Below, piece by piece: positions 20,042 to 29,513 of a stretch of DNA of 64,000 bases. This stretch comes from JBGTSJ01 sp041940305 (GTDB lineage Bacteria; Planctomycetota; Planctomycetia; Planctomycetales; Planctomycetaceae). The stretch spans positions 124,001-188,000 of the forward strand of contig JBGTSJ010000005.1 of assembly GCA_041940305.1 (NCBI GenBank). Reading direction: 5' to 3'. Made by a program: the position numbers and the translations under genes. Position 1 is the stretch's first letter; each line of letters starts with the position of its first letter. Under the pieces are notes generated by a model. The model searched no databases, had not been told where the DNA came from, and saw nothing but the letters and a program-made list of their open reading frames with translations.

Positions 20042-21061
20042 GTGCGCCGACTGAGTGTCCAAATCCATCGGATCGTCGCGCTGATTGCGTCGCTGGCCGC
20101 CGCCACGGCTTCGGCAGCGCCTGTCCATGACGCGATCGCTCATGTCCAGCCGCGCGTGGTGAAGATCTACGGCGCCGGCGGCATCGCCAATCTGCATTCG
20201 TACGGGACCGGGTTTCTCGTGTCGCCGGAGGGGCACATCGTCACCGTCTGGAGTCACGTGCTGGACGGGGACGTTGTGAATGTCGTGCTGGACGACGGCC
20301 GGCGTTATTTCGGCAAGGTGCTCGGCGCCGAGCCGCAACTCGACCTGGCCGTGCTCAAGATCGACGCCGAGAACCTGCCGTACTTTGATCTGGCCGATGC
20401 CTCCACGGCGGGACCGGGTTCGCGCGTGCTCGGCTTTTCGAACATGTACAAGGTCGCCGCCGGCGACGAGCCTGTCTCGGTGCTGCATGGCGTGATCACG
20501 GCCCAGACAAACCTCACGGCCCGCCGCGGACGTTTCGAGGTCCCGTACAAGGGGCCCGTCTACATTGTGGACGCCATGACCAATAATCCCGGTGCGGCAG
20601 GCGGCGTGCTGACGACCTACGACGGCCGCCTGCTCGGGATGCTCGGCCGCGAGCTGCGCAACGCCGACAGCAATACCTGGATCAATTACGTCATTCCGAT
20701 CGATCAGTTGCGGCCGACAATCGAGGCCATCCGCAGCGGAGACTTCTCGGCACTGGACAACCCGGTGGTCGAGGAGTCTCCGCGGCGCTACAACGCGCTC
20801 GACTTCGGGATCGTGCTCGTGCCGGATGTGATCTATCGCACGCCGGCCTACATCGATGCGATCGTCGCCGGGTCGCTCGCAGCCGAAGTCGACCTGCGGT
20901 CTGACGACCTGATCGTGTTCGTCAACAACGAGCTGGTGCAGTCGATCCGCATGCTGGAGGACCAGTTGGGTCGTCTGCAGGCCGAAGACGACCTGGTGCT
21001 CATCGTCCGCCGCGGCAACCAGTTGGTCTCCGTCTCGATTCGTGTGCCGCGGAAGGAGTGA
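20042..21061 (+). CDS. HtrA-like protein lacking the catalytic serine (pseudoprotease) with PDZ domain
   Basis: The GTG at 20042 is preferred because it opens a good signal peptide (MRRLSVQIHRIVALIASLAA, ending ATASAAP). The earlier ATG at 19862 would translate the palindromic repeat. The 339-residue product has a trypsin-like fold region with His in TVWSHVLDG and Asp in PQLDLAVLK, but the nucleophile motif reads NNPGAAGGVL where active members have NPGNSGGPL. It should therefore be unable to cleave peptides. A PDZ-like domain follows (about residues 240-335, with AAEVDLRSDDLIVFVNNELV). Its stop overlaps a possible GTG start of the next gene (GTGA), suggesting translational coupling. A binding or adaptor role beside the active protease is inferred. 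Confidence 0.82.
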   Translation: MRRLSVQIHRIVALIASLAAATASAAPVHDAIAHVQPRVVKIYGAGGIANLHSYGTGFLVSPEGHIVTVWSHVLDGDVVNVVLDDGRRYFGKVLGAEPQLDLAVLKIDAENLPYFDLADASTAGPGSRVLGFSNMYKVAAGDEPVSVLHGVITAQTNLTARRGRFEVPYKGPVYIVDAMTNNPGAAGGVLTTYDGRLLGMLGRELRNADSNTWINYVIPIDQLRPTIEAIRSGDFSALDNPVVEESPRRYNALDFGIVLVPDVIYRTPAYIDAIVAGSLAAEVDLRSDDLIVFVNNELVQSIRMLEDQLGRLQAEDDLVLIVRRGNQLVSVSIRVPRKE

Positions 21062-21105
21062 CCCGTCCTGCGCCGTGCACTGTTGTCCTTCCGCCGACTT
21101 CTGAT

Positions 21106-23076
21106 ATGGCGATCCACTCGATGAACTGCCTTCGAAAAACGTGCGCCGCCGTACTCGGCATCGTGTTCTGTTCCGCGATCGCCCGGGCCCAGACGTCCGC
21201 TCTCGAGGAGCAGGCGTTCCAGCAGGCCGCGGCCCTGGCCGAGCCGTCGATCGTCCGCATCGAGACGGTTGGCGGACTGGACGTCGTCGGCAACCTGCTC
21301 GCGGGGACCGGTCCGACGACCGGCGTCGTGGTGGGCGAGGACGGCTACATCATCACCAGCTCGTTCAACTTCATCTCGAAACCCGCCTCGGTGCTGGTGA
21401 CGCTCGGCGACGGCCGTCGGTTTCCGGCGAATGTGGTCGCCACCGACCGCTCCAAGAAACTCACGCTGCTGAAGATCGAATACACGGGACTGACGCCGAT
21501 GGCCGCGGCGCCCGCGAACGAGCTCCGCGTCGGCCAGTGGGCGATCGCCTTGGGCCGCACCTATGACGCGACGTTTCCCAGCATCTCGGTGGGAATCGTG
21601 AGCGCGCTCGACCGGATCTGGGGACGCGCCGTGCAGACCGATGCGAAAGTCTCCCCCGTTAACTATGGCGGGCCGCTGGTGGATGTCGACGGACGGGCGA
21701 TCGGCATCCTTGTGCCGCTTTCGCCTCAGGGCGATGGAGAGACGGCCGGAGTCGAGTGGTACGACGGCGGCATCGGCTTCGCCATTCCGATGGAGGACAT
21801 CTACGCCGTGCTCGATCGGCTCAAATCCGGCGAGGAGCTCAAGCCGGGGCTGATGGGAGTCACCTTCAAGGAAATGGGCGCCCTGGCCGGAGAGCCGGTC
21901 ATCGACCGCGTGCGGCCGCGCTCCCCGGCGGACGACGCCGGGCTGAAGGTGGGGGACGTAATCACGCAGGCCGATGGCCAGCCCATCCGCCGTATTCCCG
22001 ATCTTCAGCATCTGCTCGGCCCGCGTTACGCCGGAGAGGAGGTGGCGTTGACGGTCCGCCGCGGCGATGAGTCGCTCGACCTGCGCGTCAAATTGAGCGA
22101 TCAGCTCGTACCCTATGAGTTCAGCTTTCTGGGCATCCTCCCGACCCGCCAGGCCGTCGATGCGGCGGCTGACGGCGTGCTGATCCGCGAGGTCGTCGGC
22201 GACTCGCCCGCCGCGGCCGCTGGCCTCCAGCGGGGCGATGCCATCGTCGGGTTTCGCGGCGAGCCGGTCGTCACGGCCGACGGACTTCGCGACCAGGTCA
22301 GCCGGGTGCTGCCGGGAGAAACGGCCGACGTCGTCTACCGCCGCGGTGGACAGGAAACGACAGTCACGATCACGCTCGGCACAATTCCCGAGACGATTCC
22401 CGAATCGCTGGCCACGTCCAACATCCCCGCGCCCAATGCCGATGGCGAGCGGCCGCCGACCGGACGGTTCACGGAGGTCCTCCCCGGAGAGAACGGTGCG
22501 GCGTACTGGGCCTACGTGCCGCAGCAGTACAATCCGCAGTACGGCTACTCGCTGCTGGTGTGGCTGCATCCGGCGGCCGACACGATGGAGGCCGCGATGA
22601 TGCGGCTGTGGCAGACCGAGTGCGATCGCCGGGGGATGATTCTCGTCGCTCCCAAAGCGGCCGACATCAGCGGGTGGACGCCCGGCGAGGCCGAGGGAGT
22701 CAAGGCGATCGTCCAGGCGATGCAGTCGGCTTATACGATTGATCCGGCGCGGATCATCGTCCACGGACACGCGGGCGGCGGGCAGTTCGCCTGGTACACG
22801 GCGTTCAAGCACCGGGACCTGTTTCGAGGCATCATGGTGAGTTCAGCGCCGTTGCGGCAGCCTCCGCCGGACAACGATCCGAATCTGCGGCAGCAGGTGC
22901 ATCTGCTCCGCGGCGAAACCGACGCACTGCGCGCCGCAATCGACCAGACCGCCGAGGGACTGCGAAAGCTGAAGTTCCCCGTGACGGTCACGCCGGTTCC
23001 CGAAATCGGCGAGCAGTACCCCGACGCCGCCATCGAGCCGATGGTGCTGTGGATCGATGCGCTGGATCGCATCTGA
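21106..23076 (+). CDS. HtrA-like pseudoprotease with two PDZ domains and degenerate esterase-like C-terminus
   Basis: The ATG at 21106 leads into a signal peptide (NCLRKTCAAVLGIVFCSAIA). A GTG at 21058 overlapping the previous stop and an ATG at 21121 are alternatives. The trypsin-like region has none of the triad: the His position reads TSSFNFI, the Asp position RSKKLTLLK and the Ser position SPVNYGGPLV. Two PDZ domains follow (about residues 240-335 and 345-430). The C-terminus (about 465-656) resembles polyhydroxybutyrate-depolymerase/feruloyl-esterase alpha/beta hydrolases, but the nucleophile elbow is GHAGGG, with Ala for Ser. The 656-residue protein thus looks like an exported binding scaffold made of two inactive enzyme folds. 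Confidence 0.82.
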   Translation: MAIHSMNCLRKTCAAVLGIVFCSAIARAQTSALEEQAFQQAAALAEPSIVRIETVGGLDVVGNLLAGTGPTTGVVVGEDGYIITSSFNFISKPASVLVTLGDGRRFPANVVATDRSKKLTLLKIEYTGLTPMAAAPANELRVGQWAIALGRTYDATFPSISVGIVSALDRIWGRAVQTDAKVSPVNYGGPLVDVDGRAIGILVPLSPQGDGETAGVEWYDGGIGFAIPMEDIYAVLDRLKSGEELKPGLMGVTFKEMGALAGEPVIDRVRPRSPADDAGLKVGDVITQADGQPIRRIPDLQHLLGPRYAGEEVALTVRRGDESLDLRVKLSDQLVPYEFSFLGILPTRQAVDAAADGVLIREVVGDSPAAAAGLQRGDAIVGFRGEPVVTADGLRDQVSRVLPGETADVVYRRGGQETTVTITLGTIPETIPESLATSNIPAPNADGERPPTGRFTEVLPGENGAAYWAYVPQQYNPQYGYSLLVWLHPAADTMEAAMMRLWQTECDRRGMILVAPKAADISGWTPGEAEGVKAIVQAMQSAYTIDPARIIVHGHAGGGQFAWYTAFKHRDLFRGIMVSSAPLRQPPPDNDPNLRQQVHLLRGETDALRAAIDQTAEGLRKLKFPVTVTPVPEIGEQYPDAAIEPMVLWIDALDRI

Positions 23077-23088
23077 CGTCCTGTCGCC

Positions 23089-24432
23089 TCATTCCGCGAT
23101 GCAGTACAGGAAGTGATCGGAGCGCACGAACAGCTCATCTCCCGCGATAGCCGGAGTGGCGTTGAACACACTGCGGTCTCCCAGTTCGTTCATCGCGATC
23201 TGCTCAAACTTCGGTCGTGCCGCCAGCACGAACATGCGGCCGTCACGCGTCAGGTAGTAGAGCTTCCCGTCAGCCAGCAGCGGAGAGGCATAGACCTGCC
23301 CTGCTCGCGGTAACCGCTCCTCATAGACGATCTCACCGGTCGCGGAATCGGCGCAATAGACGATCGAATTATTCTCATGCGCCCAGTAGAGATGACCGTC
23401 GTACAGCACGGGGGACGGGACGTTCGATCCCTTGTCGATCCACCAGCGGCGGTGGCTGTCGGTCACGTCGCGTTCCCCTCCCAGCCGCACGGCGAACCCG
23501 CCGCCCGTCCGCCCGCCGATGCAGTACGCGGTCTCGCCATCGCTCACAACGCTCGGCACCATGTACCACGGAATATCGGTACGACAGGACCAGAGTTGCG
23601 CTCCGGAATCGGGATCAAAGCCGAGCAACGCTCCCTGAATCGCGACCAGCAGCACTGTCCGGCCATCCGCGCCGGCGACCAGGGTCGGTGTGTTCCACGA
23701 CTCCCGGATGCCGCGGGCCCGCCACTGCTCGTCGCCGGTCCGCTTGTCCAGTGCAATCAGCGATTCGCTCTCAACGCTGGCATTCACGATCACGAGATTG
23801 TCATGCAGCACGGGCGACGCGGCAGAGCCCCAGCCATGCACGTTGTCGCCGACATCGGCCTGCCACAGCGGCTCGCCATCGAGTGAGAAGGCATGCACGC
23901 CCGACTTGCCGAAAAAGCAGTACACGGCTGAGCCGTCGGTGACGGGCGTGCTGCCGGCGTAGCCGTAGTTCTCCCGGATCTCCTCCTGTTCCGGCAGTCG
24001 CGCGGGAATGTCGCGCTGCAGCAACGGCTCTCCGGTAGCGCGATCGAGGACGATGAGATGCCGTTTCAGTCGCGACAAATCCCCCCCTCCCGGTTCGCGC
24101 TCCCCGTACCCTGTCGAGCAGGTCACATACACTCGACCTCCCAGGATGATCGGCGCCGAGGCGCCCGCGCCCGGGAGCGCCGCCTTCCAGCGAATGTTTT
24201 CGTTCGCAGACCAGGATGCCGGAGGCTGGCCGCCGCTCACACCGCTGCCGTCGGCGCCGCGAAATGCCGGCCAGTCGGCGTCAGCGGGTGCAGCGCCGGT
24301 ACGTTCCACCGACACATTGGAAGACGAAGTCAGCGGCTGATCGTCGTCGGCTTGCGCCCGTGTCACGAGGCTGGGATCGCGTGAGCAGGCACCTCCGATC
24401 AGCAGGCACGCGGCGGCAACCAGAGTGCGCAT
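23089..24432 (-). CDS. Exported PQQ-type beta-propeller protein
   Basis: The start at 24432 (AAGGG upstream) gives a short signal sequence (MRTLVAAACLLIGGACSRD) with a possible but weak lipobox at Cys16; a longer frame start was rejected. The 447-residue product is made of PQQ-like propeller blades, for example GRVYVTCSTGYGEREPGG, GSAVYCFFGKSGVHAFSL, LIALDKRTGDEQW and LYYLTRDGRMFVL. This is the fold of BamB and of quinoprotein dehydrogenases, but no cofactor ligand set is evident. It is the last gene of a same-strand series with the CRTAC1-like protein (80-bp gap) and the multiheme cytochrome, so it may be a structural or electron-transfer-associated component. It is convergent with the third HtrA-like gene. 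Confidence 0.85.
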   Translation of the reverse strand: MRTLVAAACLLIGGACSRDPSLVTRAQADDDQPLTSSSNVSVERTGAAPADADWPAFRGADGSGVSGGQPPASWSANENIRWKAALPGAGASAPIILGGRVYVTCSTGYGEREPGGGDLSRLKRHLIVLDRATGEPLLQRDIPARLPEQEEIRENYGYAGSTPVTDGSAVYCFFGKSGVHAFSLDGEPLWQADVGDNVHGWGSAASPVLHDNLVIVNASVESESLIALDKRTGDEQWRARGIRESWNTPTLVAGADGRTVLLVAIQGALLGFDPDSGAQLWSCRTDIPWYMVPSVVSDGETAYCIGGRTGGGFAVRLGGERDVTDSHRRWWIDKGSNVPSPVLYDGHLYWAHENNSIVYCADSATGEIVYEERLPRAGQVYASPLLADGKLYYLTRDGRMFVLAARPKFEQIAMNELGDRSVFNATPAIAGDELFVRSDHFLYCIAE

Positions 24433-24512
24433 ATCAGTACCCTTGAGAGACGTGAACGAAGCAAAGGTACGTTCCTTTTCGCCCGATCGGCTAGCGGGAA
24501 CGTCCGCGTCGT

Positions 24513-26423
24513 TCACTCGGCCGCCTGACGAATTGCGTGAAGCTGATCGATCTCCAGATTGGACAGTGTCTCCGTCGCTCCGTCCGGCCAGATGACCTCA
24601 ATGCGGTCGATCTCGGTGACGTCGCCGAGGCCGAAGGTCAGCGTCTTCTCGGTCTGTGAGAGATAGCTGCGGGTCGGCATCACGACGCGAGTCTGGCGAT
24701 CTCCGCCGGCGTAGAGGTCCACTCGGGCGCCGATGGCGTCGCGGTTGGAGGTCGTGCCGTTTCCCTGCAACTGCAGCCTGAGCCAGCGTCGGCCGAGGGA
24801 CTGGTCGTTGCGGAGCAGGCGGGGCGCTGCACCGGTGCTGGCAATGAGGAGGTCCACATCGCCGTCGGCGTCGATGTCGGCCTGGGAGGCGCCGCGGCCG
24901 ACAATGGGGCGGGTGAAGTCCTCTCCGACGTGTGACGGATCGAGCGGGATGAACTCCAGCGTGCTGGTGGAGCCGGCGTTCCAGAATAGCTGCGGCGGCT
25001 GCTCATAGGTCTGGCTGGCCTGGACCTTGGCGATCTCGTCCTCCAGGTGGCCGTTGGCCTGGAAGAAGTCGAGACGGCCGTCGAGATCGGCATCGACGAA
25101 CATGACGCCGAACGTCAGCACCAGACGCGTATTGGGACCGAGGCCGTTAGCGACGGCTTCGTCGGTGAACTGCAGCGAGCGCGGCTGCGAGACGTAGAAC
25201 GCGCTCATCTCGTTCGAGAAGTTGCCGATGGCGATGGCATAGCAGTCCTCGCCGTTGCGGCAGCAGGCGGCGTCCATGCCCATCGCGCCGCGGGCATTGC
25301 CTTCGCTGTCGAACGCGACGCCGCAGGCGGCCCCCATCTCCTCGAACGCGCCATCGCCGCTGTTGTGGAGCAGCAGGTTCTGGACGGTGTCGTTGGCCAC
25401 GACCACGTCCATGCGTCCGTCAGCGTCGAAGTCCGCAAAGGTGACGCCGAGGGACTTGGCCAGCGGCGCGCGGGTGGCGGGGTTCTCGACGTTGAGGCCG
25501 GCTGCCTCCGAGATATCGGTAAATCGCCCCTCGCCGTCGTTACGGTAGAGCAGCGGATGCATGCCGGTGAACACCTGCGGGCGTCCGTACGCGCGCTCGC
25601 CGCCGGTCAGGCGGAAGTCCTGGGCCAGATCGAACTCCTTGGACCAGACCACGTACCGGCAGACCCAGAGATCGAGGTCGCCGTCGTTGTCATGATCGAA
25701 CCATCCGCAACTCGTCCCCCAGTCGCCGGGATAACCGGCGACGCCCGCCGCTTCGGTGATGTCTACGAACGTGCCGCCATCGTTGCGAAAGAGCCGGTGC
25801 GGACCGGTTTCAACCTGAGGCTCGCCTTCGGCACTCGGGGTGATGGCGCTTAAGAACAGGTCGGGGTCGCCGTCGTTGTCGAAGTCGCCGACGGCGCAGC
25901 CCTGGCCGTAGACGGAGACGTTGAGACCGGCCGATTCGGTGACGTTCTCAAATCGTCCGCTGCCGTCATTGGCGTACAGCGCCATCGTCGCCGGCTGCTC
26001 GGGAGCGGGCCGCGGGTCCCAGGGCCAGCGCTGCGAGTTCACGAATAGGATGTCGGCGTCGCCGTCGGCGTCGTAATCAAGGAACGCGCAGCCTCCACCC
26101 ATTGTTTCGGGAAGCAGCTTGTCGCCGTACGCGCCGTTCTCGTGGACGAAGTTGATGCCGGCGGACTGAGTGATATCAGTAAACGGAACCTGCGGCAGCT
26201 CGACCTTGGGGATCTCGCGCGGAGCCGGCAATTCCGGCGGCGTGACGACGGCAACGGGCTGCGGCTGCTCACGGCCGACCCAGAGTACGACGCCTCCAAT
26301 GATCGCCAGAAGGAACAGCAGCATGCCGAACGAGACCCACAGGGCCTTTCCGATGATCGCATCGTCGCGCTCTTCGTCGACGACCTGGTCTTCGGGGGGA
26401 TTGGGCAGGTTTTCGAAAGTCAT
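24513..26423 (-). CDS. CRTAC1-like membrane-anchored protein with FG-GAP/VCBS repeats and ASPIC/UnbV domain
   Basis: A 636-residue protein with a short cytoplasmic N-terminus, one transmembrane helix (about residues 29-50, SFGMLLFLLAIIGGVVLWV) and a large outer domain. Six calcium-binding-like loops are visible (DYDADGDADILF, DFDNDGDPDLFL, DHDNDGDLDLWV, DFDADGRMDVVV, DADLDGRLDFFQ, DIDADGDVDLLI), forming a propeller. The last 80 residues are an ASPIC/UnbV domain (RIEVIWPDGATETLSNLE). Such proteins are very numerous in planctomycetes, often beside TPR or cytochrome genes, with unknown biochemical role. The upstream cytochrome gene ends only 15 bp before this start, strongly suggesting an operon. 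Confidence 0.9.
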   Translation of the reverse strand: MTFENLPNPPEDQVVDEERDDAIIGKALWVSFGMLLFLLAIIGGVVLWVGREQPQPVAVVTPPELPAPREIPKVELPQVPFTDITQSAGINFVHENGAYGDKLLPETMGGGCAFLDYDADGDADILFVNSQRWPWDPRPAPEQPATMALYANDGSGRFENVTESAGLNVSVYGQGCAVGDFDNDGDPDLFLSAITPSAEGEPQVETGPHRLFRNDGGTFVDITEAAGVAGYPGDWGTSCGWFDHDNDGDLDLWVCRYVVWSKEFDLAQDFRLTGGERAYGRPQVFTGMHPLLYRNDGEGRFTDISEAAGLNVENPATRAPLAKSLGVTFADFDADGRMDVVVANDTVQNLLLHNSGDGAFEEMGAACGVAFDSEGNARGAMGMDAACCRNGEDCYAIAIGNFSNEMSAFYVSQPRSLQFTDEAVANGLGPNTRLVLTFGVMFVDADLDGRLDFFQANGHLEDEIAKVQASQTYEQPPQLFWNAGSTSTLEFIPLDPSHVGEDFTRPIVGRGASQADIDADGDVDLLIASTGAAPRLLRNDQSLGRRWLRLQLQGNGTTSNRDAIGARVDLYAGGDRQTRVVMPTRSYLSQTEKTLTFGLGDVTEIDRIEVIWPDGATETLSNLEIDQLHAIRQAAE

Positions 26424-26438
26424 GACGGAGACCGGAGG

Positions 26439-29315
26439 TCAGAGGTCAGAGTCGGTGGTGAGGCCAGCCAGTGCATCGGACGGCAAGTCCGGCGCGCCTT
26501 CTCGCTGCAGCGGATAGATGACGAGGGGCTCGGCGGCGTGGTTGGCGGCCGGATACCTCTCCCGTGCCAGGCGGATGGCCGTGCCGCTGATGGTGTCGTC
26601 GGGCTTGAACCGCTGATGCAGGGCCCGATGGTGGGCGGACTTTTCCGCGTCACCCAGCAGCTGATGCAATTGCTGCAGGTTGTAGTGAGCCGTGACGTTC
26701 TCGACATCCAGCTTGAGGGTTTCCTCGAAAGCGGCGATGGACTGTTGCAGCAGCTCATCGCGTTCGGCCTTACGGTCGTCGCCACGGATCTGTTTGCCTT
26801 TGTCGAACAGCGTGCCCCCCAGCGCGTTCCAGGCGTCGTAGTCGCGGCTGAAATCGAAGCGGCGCTCCGGGACGCGCATGGCCAGCAGGCTGCGGAAGTT
26901 CTGCTCTGCCTCGTCGAAGCGCCCCTGCTGCCGGTTGATCAAACCGCTGAACCAGGCGACGGTCCAGGTGGGCGGCGGCGGGTCGGTATGCGCCGAGGCA
27001 CGGTTGATGGCCTCGACCGCTTCGTCCAGCCGTCCCTCGCTGAAGTAAACGCGTGCGAGGTTCAGCGGTCCATCGAAGCGGTCCAGTTCTTCGACCTGTC
27101 GGAAGGCTTCCTCCGCCTGGCGCAGCTCGGCTTTGCCTTCGAGCAGCAGGCCGATGCCGTAGTCGTTCCACCGCTGCCATTCGGGGATGTCGCGGGGGGG
27201 CTGGTCCGGCAGCGGCTGCTCGACACCGGCCACGGGGAGCGTGAGGACGTCCGTCGCCATCGTGACGATGGGGAGCGGGTTGCCGTAGGGTTCGCCCGAG
27301 GTGTGGCCCCGGATCGGATGATCTCCCTCCTTCGCCCGTTCGGTGACGATCCGCATGTACTCGGTGTCGAACTTGCGGTACTGCAGCTTCAGCTCGATCG
27401 TGAGGTGATCGTCCATCTGTTCGGGCAGTTCAAAGCCGTAATGCACGACCTGTCCCGCGCCGGGCGGAATCTGATGATTGTAGAGCGGGACGCGAATGTC
27501 CTGCGGGTTGCGGCGGTTGATGCGGTTGCCGTGCTCATCGAGCATGAAGACGTTGATGAAGTGCGACCAGGGATCGACGGTGTCCGTCTCATCAATGCCG
27601 CCGCTGCGGCCGATGATGCGGTCGCCGCTGCGCAGGGTCACATCCACCCAGATCTCATTGGAGTCCACGGTCCCCTGCGAGAAGAGATGACCGAGCTTGA
27701 GCGTGCGGACGACTGATTCGAGGAGATAGCTCTCACCGGGCTGGAGTTCGGGCGCAGCGGGACGGAGCGGCGCGTGCAGTTCGCCGTCGATGGCGCCCCC
27801 TTCCTTGATGCCGAAGATGTCGACGCGCGTGGACGCCTGCAGGAACTTTGTGTGGGCCTCAATCGCCTCCGGGCGGTCCTTCAGCCACGCGAGGCCGGTG
27901 TTGGCGGCGGGGAAGAGGTGGTCGTGCACCTGCAGCGTGCCTGTGCCGTCGAATGGCTTGGCGCCGAAGTCGTTGGAAGCCTGCAGCGGCATGTGGCAGC
28001 CGTTGCAGTTTTCCTGGGCCATTTCGGGATAGTAAAAGCTTTTGGCGCCGTGGCCGGAGACGCCGCTGAGCAGCCACGGGTCGTAATGGTTCTGCCCGCG
28101 GAGAAACTCCTTGTAGCCGGTGAGTTCCTGCGGCAGGTGCACTTTGTGGCAGGTGGAGCAGAACTCGGCGTCGGCCAGCTTGTCGCCGGCGTCGCTCCGG
28201 TGAAAATCCTTCAGGAACGTCTTCTTGTGGAAGGCGGGCTTGGACTTGACGAGCTGGTTGTTGACCCATTGCAGAAATTCGTTGTCGCTGTAAGCGAATG
28301 GGTAATGGACCGGCTCCTCGATGGTGTAGTCGGCATTGCCGCGGGCACTATTGACGTGTGTGATGGCGTGGCACACGGTGCAGGTGATGCCGGCCTGAGA
28401 CGTGCGATGATGCACGTCGTCGAACTCCGGGTCGTCGAAGGCGCCGGAGAAGAACGGAACCGGATCGTGGCAGCCGGCGCACCAGCGGGAGGACTGCACG
28501 GTGCCGAGCCGCTTCAGCGAATGCTCGCGAGTCTCGCGCACGGAAGTCAGGTAGGGCGGATTGTTGAATGAACTGAAGTGGTGCGAACTCTGCTCCCACT
28601 GCTTGTGAGTATCCGGGTGACACTTCTGGCAGTAGTCGTCCATCATCAGGGCGTCGGCCGGGATGAAGTTGCCGGTCGACGTCCGCGCCAGCGACGGGAA
28701 GAAATACTTCTCTCCCTCCTTCGGACCGGCGACGTTCCATTGCCGCGGATCCTGCGAATGCATGCCGGCCATGACGGCGACGGTCGCCGCGACGGCGCCG
28801 GCATAGGCGAGTCCGTAGCGCCACTTGATCCGCGGACCCGCCAGACGATGCAGCACGTAAAGCCAGACGGCCATCAGCGGGCTGCCGACGTGCAGCCAGT
28901 AAACGACGTTGCGGGTCGCAGGCTGCTTGAGTTCGAAGCCGCCGACGCGAAACAGCAGCAGGCCGGTGATCAGCACGATGATCGACGCCGCGAACAGCGC
29001 GTAACCGACCTTCACCGCCCGGCGGTTGCGGCGATGCATCGTGTTCTTCATGTGCACCACGCCGAACACAATGAAAGGAACGATGAGCAGCAGTCCCAGC
29101 ACCAGATGCGCCAGGAACATGCACATGTAGAAATAGTTCTGGTAGGTCTGCCCATGCAGCCACTCCAGGAACGTGATGGAGGAAAGGTACGCCGAGTTCG
29201 CGAACAGCAGCGCGAACAGGGCAAACACGACGTACAGCAGCTTGCGCAGCCGCGGGCCCACGGGAAGCCTGGGCCGCCGCGAGGGAGGAGGCGGAACGGG
29301 GACAGTCGTGGTCAT
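26439..29315 (-). CDS. Membrane-bound multiheme cytochrome c with TPR C-terminus
   Basis: The start at 29315 (MTTTVPVPPPP) is chosen because the upstream extension is non-descript Arg-rich sequence; the product is 958 residues. Four to five transmembrane helices occupy the first 230 residues, with His residues on several (YMCMFLAHLVLGLLL, YWLHVGSPLMAVWLY), as in cytochrome-b-like anchors. Five covalent heme motifs follow: CQKCH, CAGCH, CTVCH, CSTCH and CNGCH. Beyond the heme region is a beta-rich segment and then TPR-like repeats (about 750-940). This would be an envelope electron-transfer protein. It leads a probable operon with the CRTAC1-like and PQQ-propeller proteins. Donor and acceptor are unknown. 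Confidence 0.9.
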   Translation of the reverse strand: MTTTVPVPPPPSRRPRLPVGPRLRKLLYVVFALFALLFANSAYLSSITFLEWLHGQTYQNYFYMCMFLAHLVLGLLLIVPFIVFGVVHMKNTMHRRNRRAVKVGYALFAASIIVLITGLLLFRVGGFELKQPATRNVVYWLHVGSPLMAVWLYVLHRLAGPRIKWRYGLAYAGAVAATVAVMAGMHSQDPRQWNVAGPKEGEKYFFPSLARTSTGNFIPADALMMDDYCQKCHPDTHKQWEQSSHHFSSFNNPPYLTSVRETREHSLKRLGTVQSSRWCAGCHDPVPFFSGAFDDPEFDDVHHRTSQAGITCTVCHAITHVNSARGNADYTIEEPVHYPFAYSDNEFLQWVNNQLVKSKPAFHKKTFLKDFHRSDAGDKLADAEFCSTCHKVHLPQELTGYKEFLRGQNHYDPWLLSGVSGHGAKSFYYPEMAQENCNGCHMPLQASNDFGAKPFDGTGTLQVHDHLFPAANTGLAWLKDRPEAIEAHTKFLQASTRVDIFGIKEGGAIDGELHAPLRPAAPELQPGESYLLESVVRTLKLGHLFSQGTVDSNEIWVDVTLRSGDRIIGRSGGIDETDTVDPWSHFINVFMLDEHGNRINRRNPQDIRVPLYNHQIPPGAGQVVHYGFELPEQMDDHLTIELKLQYRKFDTEYMRIVTERAKEGDHPIRGHTSGEPYGNPLPIVTMATDVLTLPVAGVEQPLPDQPPRDIPEWQRWNDYGIGLLLEGKAELRQAEEAFRQVEELDRFDGPLNLARVYFSEGRLDEAVEAINRASAHTDPPPPTWTVAWFSGLINRQQGRFDEAEQNFRSLLAMRVPERRFDFSRDYDAWNALGGTLFDKGKQIRGDDRKAERDELLQQSIAAFEETLKLDVENVTAHYNLQQLHQLLGDAEKSAHHRALHQRFKPDDTISGTAIRLARERYPAANHAAEPLVIYPLQREGAPDLPSDALAGLTTDSDL

Positions 29316-29513
29316 ACTCAAACGCTCCGAAGCACCGAACAGCGCGGCGAAGATCGTCGCGCACAGCGGGAAGCCGCGCCGAAATGGCCAGGTATGGTCG
29401 TTCGCCTGCTCACTTTGCGCAGCCGAGCGCAAAACACGAAGCGTGGACAACACCTGCCACGCCCTGTCTCTCGTCAGGGCGCGCCACCGGCGCGGTGTCA
29501 ACCGGCGGTCACC

